64,000 nucleotides of DNA from Pseudomonas sp. L5B5 (GTDB lineage Bacteria > Pseudomonadota > Gammaproteobacteria > Pseudomonadales > Pseudomonadaceae). The stretch lies in the NCBI RefSeq assembly GCF_020520285.1, contig NZ_CP084742.1, positions 1,302,001 to 1,366,000 on the forward strand, written 5' to 3'. A program made the position numbers and the translations under genes. Position 1 is the stretch's first letter. Each line of letters opens with the position of its first letter. The notes beneath the pieces are model-generated. The model was given only the letters and a program-made list of their open reading frames with translations. It was not told where the DNA came from and ran no database searches. Shown piece after piece: positions 13,985 to 22,939 of the stretch.

Positions 13985-14398
13985 ATGTCCGAACAGCCGT
14001 CGTTCTTCACCTTTCATCTGTTTGCCGCACGCTTCGCCAGTCACGCCGAGGCCGAGCTGTTCGCCTTCGAACAATGGGAAGCCGAACCCGGCCCCGAGGC
14101 CAGTGATGCTCAATACCAGGCCTGGGAGGACAACAATCCCTCCTGGCGCCTGGCACAGGAACTGGGCCTGCACCTGGACTCGGACTTCATCGAACTGCTG
14201 CCCCGGGAAGAATACCCGCGCTACCTGGAGTCGCTGATCAGCAGCGAAGCCGAGCAACAGCAGCTGCGTACGCTGGTCTCCAGCGACCATAGCCACTTCA
14301 TCCTCGTCGCCAGCGCCGCGCTGGATGATCAGCAACCTGCCCTACAGGGCACCACGACCCTGGACTACCTGGGCTTATTCAATCCAATCCTGCCATGA
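13985..14398 (+). CDS. Imm22-like small acidic protein
   Basis: Acidic 137-residue protein beginning MSEQPSFFTFHLFAARFAS, with a central WEDNNPSWRLAQELG helix and DFIELLPREEYPRYLESLI. The pattern resembles immunity 22 family proteins as I remember them, but this match is from memory. It has no signal peptide, so it acts in the cytoplasm. It starts 19 bp after the SUFU-like gene and its stop overlaps the next start (ATGA), so translation is coupled to the lipoprotein gene. Confidence 0.6.
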   Translation: MSEQPSFFTFHLFAARFASHAEAELFAFEQWEAEPGPEASDAQYQAWEDNNPSWRLAQELGLHLDSDFIELLPREEYPRYLESLISSEAEQQQLRTLVSSDHSHFILVASAALDDQQPALQGTTTLDYLGLFNPILP

Positions 14399-15252
14399 AC
14401 AAAATCCTTGCCTTACTGCTGCTCGGCAGCCTGCTTGGTGGCTGCCAGAGCGGCCCCAACGCCCAGAACGACTCCATGGTCGGCCTGCGCTGCTGGCACT
14501 ACCGCGACCAGGAGACCATCTCCCGGGAGATGCTCGACTATATCCGCCGCCAGGGCGAAGCCGGCAACTCGATGTGCCAGACCTTGCTCGCCACCCTGTA
14601 CGAACGTGGTCATGGAGTCGCGCAGGATACTGCCCGGGCCAAAGCCCTGTATCTCTCGCAGGCCCAGACAAACCCAAGGGCCTACCACCATCTCGGGCGC
14701 CTGGACGAACAAGAGGCCGACTACCTCCTGGCCAGGGATCACTACCAACGTGCCGCGGCGGTGGGGAGCAGGGAAAGTACCCTGGCCCTGGCCAGGTTGA
14801 TGGAAGAAGGCAAAGGCGGCCCGCAGGACCTTCCAGGCGCGCAGCAGATGTATTTCAGCGTTCTCAAGCAGAGCGGCGACGATGCCTGGAAAGGCATCGA
14901 CCGGCTGCGTGACCAGGGCCTGGAGCTCAATGCCGAGCTACAAGCGCGGTACAACCAGGTCTGGACCGCCTCAGCCAGGAGCCGGCTCAGCCTCAAGCTC
15001 CGACTGCTCCAGCACCGAACGCTCGGCAAGCTCAAGCTCGGACCTGACGTAAAGCCCGTGGTGGTCGAGGTGCAGTTCGTGCCCGGCTCCGCCGAGCCGC
15101 GGCTCAAGCTGCTGGAAAGCTCCGGCGACACGCCCCTGGACCAAACCATCCTCCAGAACCTGGGCAGCTATCGTTTTGTCGGCCAGCCAATCCCCCAGGC
15201 CGGCCAGGATGACTGGCGGGTAAAGGCCCATATCGACCCCCATGCCAGATGA
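14395..15252 (+). CDS. Lipoprotein with Sel1-like repeats and a TonB-type C-terminal fold
   Basis: The 285-residue protein has a short lipoprotein signal with lipobox LLGGC and Cys17. It then shows alpha-helical Sel1/TPR-type repeats at about residues 48-165 (ATLYERGHGVAQDTARAKAL and ALARLMEEGKGGPQDLPGAQ). The last 80 residues (VVVEVQFVPGSAEPRLKLLE...) look like the TonB C-terminal domain seen in many periplasmic helper proteins. It should sit on a membrane facing the periplasm. Its ATG overlaps the preceding stop by four bases, so it is the last gene of the immunity-like operon. Confidence 0.75.
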   Translation: MNKILALLLLGSLLGGCQSGPNAQNDSMVGLRCWHYRDQETISREMLDYIRRQGEAGNSMCQTLLATLYERGHGVAQDTARAKALYLSQAQTNPRAYHHLGRLDEQEADYLLARDHYQRAAAVGSRESTLALARLMEEGKGGPQDLPGAQQMYFSVLKQSGDDAWKGIDRLRDQGLELNAELQARYNQVWTASARSRLSLKLRLLQHRTLGKLKLGPDVKPVVVEVQFVPGSAEPRLKLLESSGDTPLDQTILQNLGSYRFVGQPIPQAGQDDWRVKAHIDPHAR

Positions 15253-15363
15253 CCCGGCCTTTTGGCCCAAAGTGCGCACCTGCGATCGAGCGGAGATTCC
15301 GCTGACGGGCACTTGGTGCTAAAAAGGCTCCCAAGCCCCAATGCCGATCAGTCAAGAAAAGGG

Positions 15364-15463
15364 TAGGAGCGAGGCTTGCCCGCGATGGACTTCAGAGCGC
15401 TGGGTTTACCCAGTAAACAGGCGCTACCGCTCACGACCATCGCGAGCAAGCTGCGCTCCTACG
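15364..15463. repeat. REP doublet (REPIN-like inverted pair)
   Basis: A pair of inverted copies, TAGGAGCGAGGCTTGCCCGC near 15364 and CATCGCGAGCAAGCTGCGCT near 15439, about 100 bp end to end. This is the common Pseudomonas REP core in head-to-tail inverted arrangement. It fills most of the 296-bp gap between the lipoprotein and amidase genes. Confidence 0.85.
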
Positions 15464-15548
15464 AGTGGATCACCTCGCTTGACTGACTGGCATTGCCCAA
15501 CGCCCCGACTCAACCCTTGCCGCGCCAAGCCGTACCACGAGAACCCGC

Positions 15549-17258
15549 ATGATCGAAGTCACCGAAGTCTCCATTGCCCAACTGCGTGCCGCCCTCGAAT
15601 CCGGCCAGACCACCGCCGTGGAACTGGTCCAGGCCTACCTGGCGCGGATCGATGCCTACGACGGCCCTACCACCGCTACCGCCCTCAACGCCGTGGTGGT
15701 GCGCAACCCCGAAGCCCTGAAGGAAGCGCAAGCCTCTGATGCCCGTCGCGCCAAGGGCCAGCTCCTGGGGCCACTGGACGGCATTCCCTACACCGCCAAA
15801 GACAGCTACCTGGTCAAGGGCCTGACTGCCGCGTCCGGCAGCCCGGCCTTCAAGGACCTGGTGGCCCAGCGCGACGCCTTCACCATCGAGCGCCTGCGCG
15901 CTGGCGGCGCCATCTGCCTGGGCAAGACCAACATGCCGCCCATGGCCAACGGCGGGATGCAGCGTGGGGTCTATGGCCGCGCCGAAAGCCCCTATAACGC
16001 CCAGTACCTGACCGCGCCCTTCGCCTCCGGCTCGTCCAACGGCGCCGGCACCGCTACCGCCGCCAGCTTCAGTGCCTTCGGCCTGGCCGAGGAAACCTGG
16101 TCCAGCGGCCGCGGCCCGGCCTCCAACAACGGCCTGTGTGCCTATACCCCCTCGCGGGGGGTGATCTCGGTGCGCGGCAACTGGCCGCTGACCCCGACCA
16201 TGGACGTGGTGGTGCCGTACGCCCGGACCATGGCCGACCTGCTGGAAGTGCTGGAGGTGGTGGTTGCCGAAGACCCGGACACACGCGGCGACCTGTGGCG
16301 CCTGCAACCCTGGGTGGCGCTCCCGGCCGTGACCTCCGTACGGCCCGCTTCCTATCCGCAACTGGCAGCCGACGCCAATGCCCTCAAGGGCAAGCGCTTC
16401 GGCGTGCCACGCATGTACATCAATGCCGACCCCGAGGCGGGTAGCAGCGAGAAGCCGGGGATCGGCGGCCCCACCGGCCAGCGCATCGTTACCCGTGCCT
16501 CGGTGATCGAGCTGTGGCAACAGGCACGCCAGGCCCTGGAGGCCGCCGGCGCCGAGGTGCTGGAAGTGGACTTCCCGCTGGTGTCCAACTGCGAAGGCGA
16601 CCGCCCTGGCGCGCCCACCGTGTTCAATCGCGGCATCGTCAGCAAAGAGTTTCTCCATGACGAGCTGTGGGAACTCTCGGGCTGGGCCTTCGACGACTTC
16701 CTGCGGGCCAACGACGACCCCAGGCTCAACCGCCTGGCCGATGTCGACGGGCCACAGATCTTCCCCCACGACCCGGGCACCCTGCCCAACCGCGAGGACG
16801 ACCTGGCGGCGGGCATGGACGAGTACGTCAACATGGCCAAGCGCGGCCTCAAGACCTGGGACCAGATCCCCACCCTGGCCGACGGCCTGCGCGGCCTGGA
16901 GCAGACCCGCAAGCTCGACCTGGAAGACTGGATGGACGCCAAGGGACTGGACGCGGTGCTGTTTCCCACCGTGGCCGACGTCGGCCCGGCGGATGCCGAC
17001 ATCAACCCGGAATCGGCCGACATCGCCTGGAGCAACGGTGTCTGGGTGGCCAACGGCAACCTCGCCATCCGTCACCTGGGGGTGCCCACCGTCACCGTGC
17101 CCATGGGCGTGATGACGGACATCGGCATGCCGGTGGGCCTGACCTTCGCCGGTCGCGCCTACGATGACTCGAACCTGCTGCGCCTGGCCTCGGCCTTTGA
17201 GTCCACCGGCAACAAGCGCCGGGTGCCACCACGCACGCCCAAGCTGGCCAGCCAGTAA
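15549..17258 (+). CDS. Amidase-signature family hydrolase
   Basis: The 569-residue protein carries the amidase-signature core: GPLDGIPYTAKD with catalytic Lys84, GSSNGAG with the cis-Ser at 162, and SSGRGPA with nucleophile Ser186. Family members cleave C-N amide bonds by a Ser-cisSer-Lys triad. The signature is altered from the usual GTDTGGSIR to EETWSSGR, so substrate preference is probably not that of the tRNA-dependent GatA enzymes. No gatB or gatC is near. No signal peptide is seen, which predicts cytoplasmic action. It stands alone; a GC hairpin at 17274-17292 follows the stop. Confidence 0.88.
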   Translation: MIEVTEVSIAQLRAALESGQTTAVELVQAYLARIDAYDGPTTATALNAVVVRNPEALKEAQASDARRAKGQLLGPLDGIPYTAKDSYLVKGLTAASGSPAFKDLVAQRDAFTIERLRAGGAICLGKTNMPPMANGGMQRGVYGRAESPYNAQYLTAPFASGSSNGAGTATAASFSAFGLAEETWSSGRGPASNNGLCAYTPSRGVISVRGNWPLTPTMDVVVPYARTMADLLEVLEVVVAEDPDTRGDLWRLQPWVALPAVTSVRPASYPQLAADANALKGKRFGVPRMYINADPEAGSSEKPGIGGPTGQRIVTRASVIELWQQARQALEAAGAEVLEVDFPLVSNCEGDRPGAPTVFNRGIVSKEFLHDELWELSGWAFDDFLRANDDPRLNRLADVDGPQIFPHDPGTLPNREDDLAAGMDEYVNMAKRGLKTWDQIPTLADGLRGLEQTRKLDLEDWMDAKGLDAVLFPTVADVGPADADINPESADIAWSNGVWVANGNLAIRHLGVPTVTVPMGVMTDIGMPVGLTFAGRAYDDSNLLRLASAFESTGNKRRVPPRTPKLASQ

Positions 17259-17273
17259 CGCTGAAACTGCGAC

Positions 17274-17292
17274 CGGGGCCTCCATGGCCCCG
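17274..17292. terminator. GC-rich hairpin between convergent genes
   Basis: CGGGGCC and GGCCCCG arms with a 5-base loop lie between the amidase stop and the convergent gene ending at 17319. No T tract follows on either strand, so it may be a weak bidirectional stop. Confidence 0.35.
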
Positions 17293-17318
17293 ATCCTCAT
17301 CCCTGCCCGCTCAACCCC

Positions 17319-17867
17319 TCACTGCTCATCCACGGGCTGCAACGGCGAATGCTGCCAGTCGAACCGCGCAATCAGCTGCCTGCACAGCTCATCCAGTTGC
17401 GGATGGTAGTAATGCATATGGGGCACCGGCATCTGCGCTTCGCCATGGCCGAACCCCAGGCCGTATAAAGCGCTGGCATAACTTTCCAGCGGACCGTAGG
17501 CGTAGATCAGGTTGTGCCGGTCCCAGACCACCGTGGCCTGGTCTTCGGGCGAGTGCACCCAGAAATCGAAGCGGCTGTCGCCACATAGAAATGGCTTGAA
17601 CTCATCGATGAAGGCCACGACCTCGTCCAGGGACAGCATCGGGCTCATGTAGCGGCCTACCGGCACATCCTCGCGGCTGGTGTGCAGGACGAACAGCAAC
17701 AGCAGCGGCTGGGTGAGGCAGCGGGCCAGCCTGAGGAACACCTCCGGATCGGACCCCGGCACACCGGCCACGACCCGCTCACCACCGTTGAACGGCATGA
17801 TCTGGAAAACCGGCGGGTAACTGTGCTCGACCCACTGGTCATCGATCATGTGTGCAAATCTGTGCAT
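17319..17867 (-). CDS. Unknown 182-residue cytoplasmic protein
   Basis: Not recognised. The protein begins MHRFAHMIDDQWVEHSYPPV and is rich in His, Asp and aromatic residues (VPHMHYYHPQLDELCRQL near the C-terminus), with no signal peptide or membrane segment. An AGGAGG run stands 11 bases before the ATG at 17867; an internal ATG at 17849 is an alternative. It is divergent from the beta-lactamase-family gene, with 54 bp between the starts, so they share a promoter region. Its size and composition resemble the immunity-like proteins upstream, but that is only a resemblance. Confidence 0.65.
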   Translation of the reverse strand: MHRFAHMIDDQWVEHSYPPVFQIMPFNGGERVVAGVPGSDPEVFLRLARCLTQPLLLLFVLHTSREDVPVGRYMSPMLSLDEVVAFIDEFKPFLCGDSRFDFWVHSPEDQATVVWDRHNLIYAYGPLESYASALYGLGFGHGEAQMPVPHMHYYHPQLDELCRQLIARFDWQHSPLQPVDEQ

Positions 17868-17921
17868 AACGGCCTGATCCTCCTGATCAATTCTCGGGTT
17901 GAGCCAAAACGGCGGCGCATT

Positions 17922-18884
17922 ATGCCGTACCCTGCGTCGGCCCTCACGGTCTTATTGGCCACACAGTGTGCTGAAACCTTTTCCATCCAGGATATTCCCC
18001 ACGTGCTGCATGCCCTGATCCGCAACGGCCAACCCCTCGCCCCACACCCACCCCAGCCCCTGGTTCCCTGGTGGAGCTTCACCAAGACCGTGCTCTGCGC
18101 GGCGGCCCTGTCCCTGGTGCGCGATGGCCGCCTGGCGCTGGACGACCCGCTGCCCCAGGGCCCCTTCACCCTGCGCCAGGTGCTGCGGCACCAGGCCGGG
18201 TTGGCGGACTACGGCGAGCTGAGCCAATACCACGATGCGGTCCTGCATGACGCGCCAGCCTGGCCCGTCGCAGAGATGCTGCAGCGCCTGGATGCCCGCC
18301 GCCTGCGTTATGCCCCCGCAAGCCAGTGGCGCTACTCCAATGTTGGCTACCTGTATGTCGCGCAGTTGATCCAGCGCCTGACCCACCTGCCTCTGCACGA
18401 TGCCCTGCAGCAACGGGTGCTGGCGCCCCTGGGCCTGTCCCGGGCTCGCCTCGCCGTGACCCGCGAGGATTTGCGCGGCGTGGAGCTGGGCCAACTGCGC
18501 GCCTACGACCCCGGCTGGGTCTATCACGGCCTGCTGGTGGGGCCTCTGGCAGAAGCGGCGCTGCTGCTGGACCGGCTGTTCAGCGACACCCTGTTGCCCC
18601 AGCCGCTGCTGGCGGACATGCAACAGGCACAGGTGCTGGGCGGGCCGATGCCCGGCCGGCCCTGGAGCGCGCCCGGCTACGCCATGGGCCTGATGGTGGG
18701 CGATGTCGAGGCAGGCCCGAAGCTGTACGGGCACACCGGTAGTGGCCCCGGGAGCACGGTGGCGATCTACCGCGCCAGCGAGGCCGGCAACAGCGCTTGT
18801 TGCGCAGTATTCAACCCCGGGAACGATCAGGGCCAGGTCGAAACCCGGGCCCTGGAGCATCTGCGCCGTACGCTGGCGAACTAA
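17922..18884 (+). CDS. Class C beta-lactamase-family serine hydrolase
   Basis: A 320-residue protein with the three motifs of the penicillin-binding serine hydrolase fold: SFTK with nucleophile Ser52 and Lys55, YSN (RYSNVGYLY) and HTGSGPGS in place of KTG. Such proteins are often esterases or peptidases rather than resistance enzymes. No signal peptide is apparent from this start, so it may be cytoplasmic, which also argues against a periplasmic beta-lactamase. The frame is open back to 17682, but that part overlaps the divergent gene; the ATG at 17922 gives the normal domain start. No strong ribosome site is seen. Confidence 0.8.
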   Translation: MPYPASALTVLLATQCAETFSIQDIPHVLHALIRNGQPLAPHPPQPLVPWWSFTKTVLCAAALSLVRDGRLALDDPLPQGPFTLRQVLRHQAGLADYGELSQYHDAVLHDAPAWPVAEMLQRLDARRLRYAPASQWRYSNVGYLYVAQLIQRLTHLPLHDALQQRVLAPLGLSRARLAVTREDLRGVELGQLRAYDPGWVYHGLLVGPLAEAALLLDRLFSDTLLPQPLLADMQQAQVLGGPMPGRPWSAPGYAMGLMVGDVEAGPKLYGHTGSGPGSTVAIYRASEAGNSACCAVFNPGNDQGQVETRALEHLRRTLAN

Positions 18885-19105
18885 CCTCAGGGCGCGGCCA
18901 GAGCAACGGGAACCTCACCCCATGCCTGCATGAATTTGTGCGGCACTAGTTGCCATTCGCCCAAGTTCGCCGTGCGCGCCCGACTCAATGGTCATATAGC
19001 AAAGCGCCCTATGATCAGCCGCGAAAAAATATAACCCGGGGCTGTTGCTTGATTATATTTCCTAGGCAGTCACGCCATAACGCCGCCTATTCTGAAGGAA
19101 CTAGA

Positions 19106-19420
19106 ATGACTACTTTCGCAGAAGAACTCAGTGACATCCCCATGGGCGAATACCTGCGTATCTGGGGACAGTTTCCCGGAGCGATCAGCCCTCAGTGCTA
19201 TCAGGGAAAGCTCAAGAAACTTGACCTCGATGCTGGGAAAGCCTGGCTTGAATCAACGGTTTACAGCGGCCGCGTGGATGAAGTGCCGATAGCCAAGATC
19301 ACTTCGATCCAAAGGGGCTATACCGGCTCGGGGGCGTCCGGGCCGGTGCAGAAACCGGATAAGGTGTTCAACCCCAACAGCGGCGAGTGGCAGGATAAAA
19401 CCTTCAAGGACTACAGTTGA
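19106..19420 (+). CDS. Unknown 104-residue protein
   Basis: Not recognised. The protein (MTTFAEELSDIPMGEYLRIW...) has no signal peptide and ends in a glycine- and lysine-containing tail. The ATG at 19106 is preceded by GAAGGAACTAGA, a good ribosome site; the frame is open to 18950 without one. The 220 bp before it are AT-rich, unlike the surroundings. An inverted repeat at 19478-19506 follows the stop. It appears to be transcribed alone. Confidence 0.65.
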   Translation: MTTFAEELSDIPMGEYLRIWGQFPGAISPQCYQGKLKKLDLDAGKAWLESTVYSGRVDEVPIAKITSIQRGYTGSGASGPVQKPDKVFNPNSGEWQDKTFKDYS

Positions 19421-19477
19421 ACAGCTCTTCCCTGAGAGGCTTTGCACCTGTTGTTAGTTAACCAAATAGTTAAACCA

Positions 19478-19506
19478 GACTCGGCTCTTTAGTTAAGGGC
19501 CGAGTC
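19478..19506. terminator. Hairpin after the 104-residue unknown gene
   Basis: Eight-base arms GACTCGGC/GCCGAGTC with a 13-base loop lie 58 bp after the stop at 19420. The stem is strong, but the following bases (GCTTGTTC) are only moderately T-rich. Confidence 0.5.
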
Positions 19507-19658
19507 GCTTGTTCAAACTTGGCTGATAGTTTCCCCTGCATGAACTTGCCACTGCCCGGCCATTCCGGCCGGGCGACACACGCAATGACCCTTGCCGGCG
19601 AGTGCAGCGCCTGACGTACAATCCCCGACCCTCAGGGACAGACACGATCAGGACCACG

Positions 19659-20156
19659 ATGACCAGACACATCCTCTCTCTTGCCAACGGCTGGACCGCC
19701 GAGTTTGTCGAGCAAGGCGAATTCCGCATGGGCGCCGTGGGCTGGAACCTGCAGCTGCACGGCCCCGAGCAGCAGACCATTGGCTACTTCAAAACCCAGA
19801 TCGTGCTGGTCAATGACGAGGATGGCGAACGGGCGCGCAAAGCCATCAGCCTCAGCGAGGACGGGGTCTACGGTTACCTGAGCACCGATATGGACGAGCG
19901 CTGGGTCATCGACTTTTCCCGCTGCATGATCGCGCCGCACCGGACGACGATTTACCACTACCACTACGCCTATGACGAATCCATCTCCCTGTCCGAACAG
20001 CCAGCGTACAAACGGGTACGGGAGTACATCAGGGTCATAGGCTGGTTTATCTACCTGACTTTTCCCCTCACCCGTGACGAGGATTTCCCCAAGGTCTGGG
20101 AGGAGTACCTGGTGATACGCCGGCGGCAACTGGACGAGCTGTACTTTCGCAACTGA
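19659..20156 (+). CDS. Unknown 165-residue protein
   Basis: Not recognised. The protein starts MTRHILSLANGWTAEFVEQG and is acidic, with a His/Tyr cluster (TTIYHYHYAYDES) and a C-terminal helix EEYLVIRRRQLDELYFRN. No export signal is visible; a hydrophobic stretch (VIGWFIYLTFPL) near residue 130 is short for a membrane span. The ATG at 19659 is the most likely start; the frame is open to 19602. It converges on the TonB-dependent receptor gene, 36 bp away. Confidence 0.65.
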   Translation: MTRHILSLANGWTAEFVEQGEFRMGAVGWNLQLHGPEQQTIGYFKTQIVLVNDEDGERARKAISLSEDGVYGYLSTDMDERWVIDFSRCMIAPHRTTIYHYHYAYDESISLSEQPAYKRVREYIRVIGWFIYLTFPLTRDEDFPKVWEEYLVIRRRQLDELYFRN

Positions 20157-20192
20157 CGCGGCGCCTGGCCAAAACCTGGGCAACCACCCGCC

Positions 20193-22319
20193 TTAGCGCA
20201 GGCTCCATGACATCCCGACATACACGCCCATGCCTTCGCCCGGGGTCGAGCGCGCGGCATCCTGGCCCTTGTCGTCGTAGCCCGGAGTCACGGTGGCGGC
20301 ATAGCGTTGGCCGGTCAGGTTGCGCAGGTCGACCCAGGCCTGCCAGTCGTTCTTCGGCGCGTTGTAGCCCAGGGTCGCGCCGAACAGCGCATAGGGGTCG
20401 GCGTAGTAGCTGTTGGCGTAGTCCACCGCCACCTTGGACACCAGCTGGGTGTTGACGGCGGCGAAGAAGCCCTGCGGCCAGTCGTAGCGCAACTCGCCCT
20501 GGTAGTAGTGCATCGGCAGGCCCGGCAGGCGGTTGCCGCCAAAGCTTGGATCGTCGCGGTAGTGGAAGTCGCTGAAGGTATAGGCCTGGCGCAGGCCCAG
20601 GCGCCCCACCCCGGGTCGCGACCACAGCTCGCTTTCCAGGCTGGCCTCCAGCCCCTGGTGCACCGTGGGGCTGGCGTTGAGTTCATAAGGCGTGGTGGTG
20701 CTGGCATCGGGCAGTACCGACAGCAGCTCATGGCGGACCTGGGCGTAGTACCAGGCCAGGCTCCACTGGCCCAGGGCGCTGTCGCCACGGCCACCCAGCT
20801 CCAGGGTGGTGGCGGTCTGGTTCTGCAGCTTGATCGGGTCGCGCTGGGTTTCCTTGGCGGCACCGCTGTCTTTCGGGAAACGAATGTTGGAGCTGTAGAT
20901 CAGCGACCAGGGATGCGGCGCCTCCACCGAACGGCTGAGGTTGCCGAACAGCTGCACATCGCGATTGAGCTGGTAGCGCAGGCCCAGGCGCGGGGCATAG
21001 TCCCAGTCGCCAAGGCTGGTCTTGCCGCCGCCCTCCGGGTAAGTCACCGCGCTCTCGCGGCGGGTGTAGATGGCCGCCAGGCCGGTGGTCAGCCACAGGT
21101 CGTCGGCGATCTCCAGGTCATTGCTGAAATGCAGGACGCTGTCCGAACCCTGGTAGGTGAAGTCACGCATTCGCGTGCCCGGTGAGTAACTGCTGGTGTT
21201 GCCTGTGGGAATGCGCACGAACTCGCTGGCGCCGTCGTTGGGCAGGTGCTTGGTCACCCGCAGGCCCAAAGTGCTGCGACTCTCCAGGCCCCAGAGGGTG
21301 TCGCGGCGCTTGTAGTCGAGGGTCCCGCTGACATCGCTGTAGGCCACCTTCAGGCGGTTGGGTCCTTCGCGCAGGTCCATGGGGTAGTCGTGGTAGACCA
21401 GGCCGGCCTGCAGGCTCGAATCGTCATCGATGTACCAGGTGGTCTTGTTGCCGACGAAGGTGCTGCCCGGCTGCTTGCGCCGGTCATCCCGGGACACGTA
21501 GCTCGGGTTGGCCGCCCTTGGGGAATGCTCGATGGAATGCTTGCTCACCCGCCCGGCCAGGTCATTGTCAGTCTCGCGGTAGCGCAGGTAGAAGCGGGTT
21601 TCCAGGTTCGGGTTGAAGCGGTAGCCGAAGTTGCCGATCACCCCTCTGCTCTGGCTGCGGGTGTGATCCTGGTAGCCGTCGGCGTTGGAGTCGGTCAGCG
21701 AGACGTAGTAGTCGAAGTCGCCCAGCACTTGCCCGGAGCTGACCTGGCGCTGCTGGTAGCCGTGGCTGCCAGTGACGTAGCGCACTTGCAACAGCGGCGC
21801 GTCATGGCCGGTGTGGCTGATGTAGTCGATGGCCCCACCCAGGGCCAGGGCCCCGCGGTCGAAGCCGTTGGCCCCGCGCAGCACCTGCACATGGTCGATC
21901 CACAAGGGCTCCAGCAACTCGTAGGGCGTGCCGCCAGGGCCGGTCAGGGGCAGGCCGTCGAGCATCGTGTAGAGCCCCGAGGCATGGGCCCCCGGAGCAC
22001 GGTTGATGCCCGAGCCGCGGATCGAGATCTTCACCCCTTCATTGCCCGCCGACTGGGCATAGACCCCGGGCTGGTAGGCCAGCACATCCTGGTTGCTGGC
22101 CACCCGGCCCTGCAATGGCCGCTCCATGTCCACCACGCTGGTCGCGCCGGGGACCTGGGCCAGCCGCGCCCGAGCCTCTTCAGCTCCCTGCCCGGTGCCC
22201 TCCTGGCCTTGCCCCAGGACCTGCGCCGGCGCCAGTTCCAGCCCGGCGGACTGGGCCACGGCCGGGCAGGCAAGGGCCAGGCCCAACAGGGCAGTGGGCA
22301 AGGATCGGGGCAAAGGCAT
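20193..22319 (-). CDS. TonB-dependent outer-membrane receptor (siderophore/metal uptake type)
   Basis: A 708-residue outer-membrane barrel. The signal peptide ends near AVAQS (about residue 22), the plug domain covers about residues 45-175 (QDVLAYQPGVYAQSAGNEG, ISIRGSG, VQVLRGANGFDRGALALGG), and the rest is a 22-strand barrel ending in an aromatic-poor WSLR terminus. No N-terminal signalling (STN) domain is present, and no ECF sigma/anti-sigma pair is adjacent, so it is a plain transducer-less receptor. The ligand is unknown; the FecA-like plug sequence suggests a ferric complex. The start at 22319 is chosen because it begins the signal peptide; the frame is open to 22385. No clear Fur box is seen in the T-rich upstream region. 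Confidence 0.88.
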   Translation of the reverse strand: MPLPRSLPTALLGLALACPAVAQSAGLELAPAQVLGQGQEGTGQGAEEARARLAQVPGATSVVDMERPLQGRVASNQDVLAYQPGVYAQSAGNEGVKISIRGSGINRAPGAHASGLYTMLDGLPLTGPGGTPYELLEPLWIDHVQVLRGANGFDRGALALGGAIDYISHTGHDAPLLQVRYVTGSHGYQQRQVSSGQVLGDFDYYVSLTDSNADGYQDHTRSQSRGVIGNFGYRFNPNLETRFYLRYRETDNDLAGRVSKHSIEHSPRAANPSYVSRDDRRKQPGSTFVGNKTTWYIDDDSSLQAGLVYHDYPMDLREGPNRLKVAYSDVSGTLDYKRRDTLWGLESRSTLGLRVTKHLPNDGASEFVRIPTGNTSSYSPGTRMRDFTYQGSDSVLHFSNDLEIADDLWLTTGLAAIYTRRESAVTYPEGGGKTSLGDWDYAPRLGLRYQLNRDVQLFGNLSRSVEAPHPWSLIYSSNIRFPKDSGAAKETQRDPIKLQNQTATTLELGGRGDSALGQWSLAWYYAQVRHELLSVLPDASTTTPYELNASPTVHQGLEASLESELWSRPGVGRLGLRQAYTFSDFHYRDDPSFGGNRLPGLPMHYYQGELRYDWPQGFFAAVNTQLVSKVAVDYANSYYADPYALFGATLGYNAPKNDWQAWVDLRNLTGQRYAATVTPGYDDKGQDAARSTPGEGMGVYVGMSWSLR

Positions 22320-22486
22320 CGTTACGACTCCGGCGAGGGCAATGGACAGTGAAGGGTGCGACGCCGGAAGGAACGAAGAAAACACAGGACAATTTTGCTT
22401 TTTTTTTCAGGACGCGGCCGCGACCTGACGCGAAGGGGCATGACGCCATCGCGGGCGGGCATCGGCGCCCGCCTGCCCTGCCCGGA

Positions 22487-22837
22487 TCAGCCCGGAACTG
22501 GCCGGGCCTGCATGAACGCCAGGTAGTAGCCATTGCAGTCGCGGATACCGAACTCGCGGGTGCCATAGGGCATGTCCTGCAAGGGCCAGGCAATGTCGGC
22601 CCGATCCTTGATCGAGTCGAAATAGGCCTGCACATCCTCCAGGGCGAAATACAGGGTCCCGGTACAGGCCGGGGCACTGCCCCAGAGGTCCTGCTCGGTG
22701 AAGGTCAGGCAACCGTCTTGCAGTTGCACCAGCAGCGTCGACTCCGCCGAGTCGCAGGCGGTAAAGCCCAAGGTCTGCTGGTAATGTTCGCGGGTACTGG
22801 CCAGATCATTGCAGCGAAGAAGGCAGGTCAGCGGCAT
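22487..22837 (-). CDS. VOC-superfamily (glyoxalase/bleomycin-resistance fold) protein
   Basis: A 116-residue protein with the beta-alpha-beta-beta-beta arrangement of vicinal-oxygen-chelate domains: MPLTCLLRCNDLASTREHY at the start, LTFTEQDLW in the middle and TREFGIRDCNGYYLAFMQA at the end. The FGIRDCNGYYLAF motif is typical of the last strand and usually supplies a metal ligand position. One domain only, so it would work as a dimer. A GGAG ribosome site precedes the ATG at 22837; upstream ATGs at 22861 and 22906 are open. Substrate unknown. Confidence 0.78.
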   Translation of the reverse strand: MPLTCLLRCNDLASTREHYQQTLGFTACDSAESTLLVQLQDGCLTFTEQDLWGSAPACTGTLYFALEDVQAYFDSIKDRADIAWPLQDMPYGTREFGIRDCNGYYLAFMQARPVPG

Positions 22838-22939
22838 ACCGAACTCCAGGGAGGCCGGCATGGCGAGGGGGTCGCCATGCATCATCGGGCCTTGGTGAGG
22901 ACGCAACCTTAGCAGCTTGCAACAGGCGGCTGTAGCGCC

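Noticed and set aside
15510..17300. A 596-residue leftward frame opposite the amidase gene
   Set aside because: The rightward frame has the complete amidase signature; the leftward frame is His/Gly/Val-rich with no known motif.
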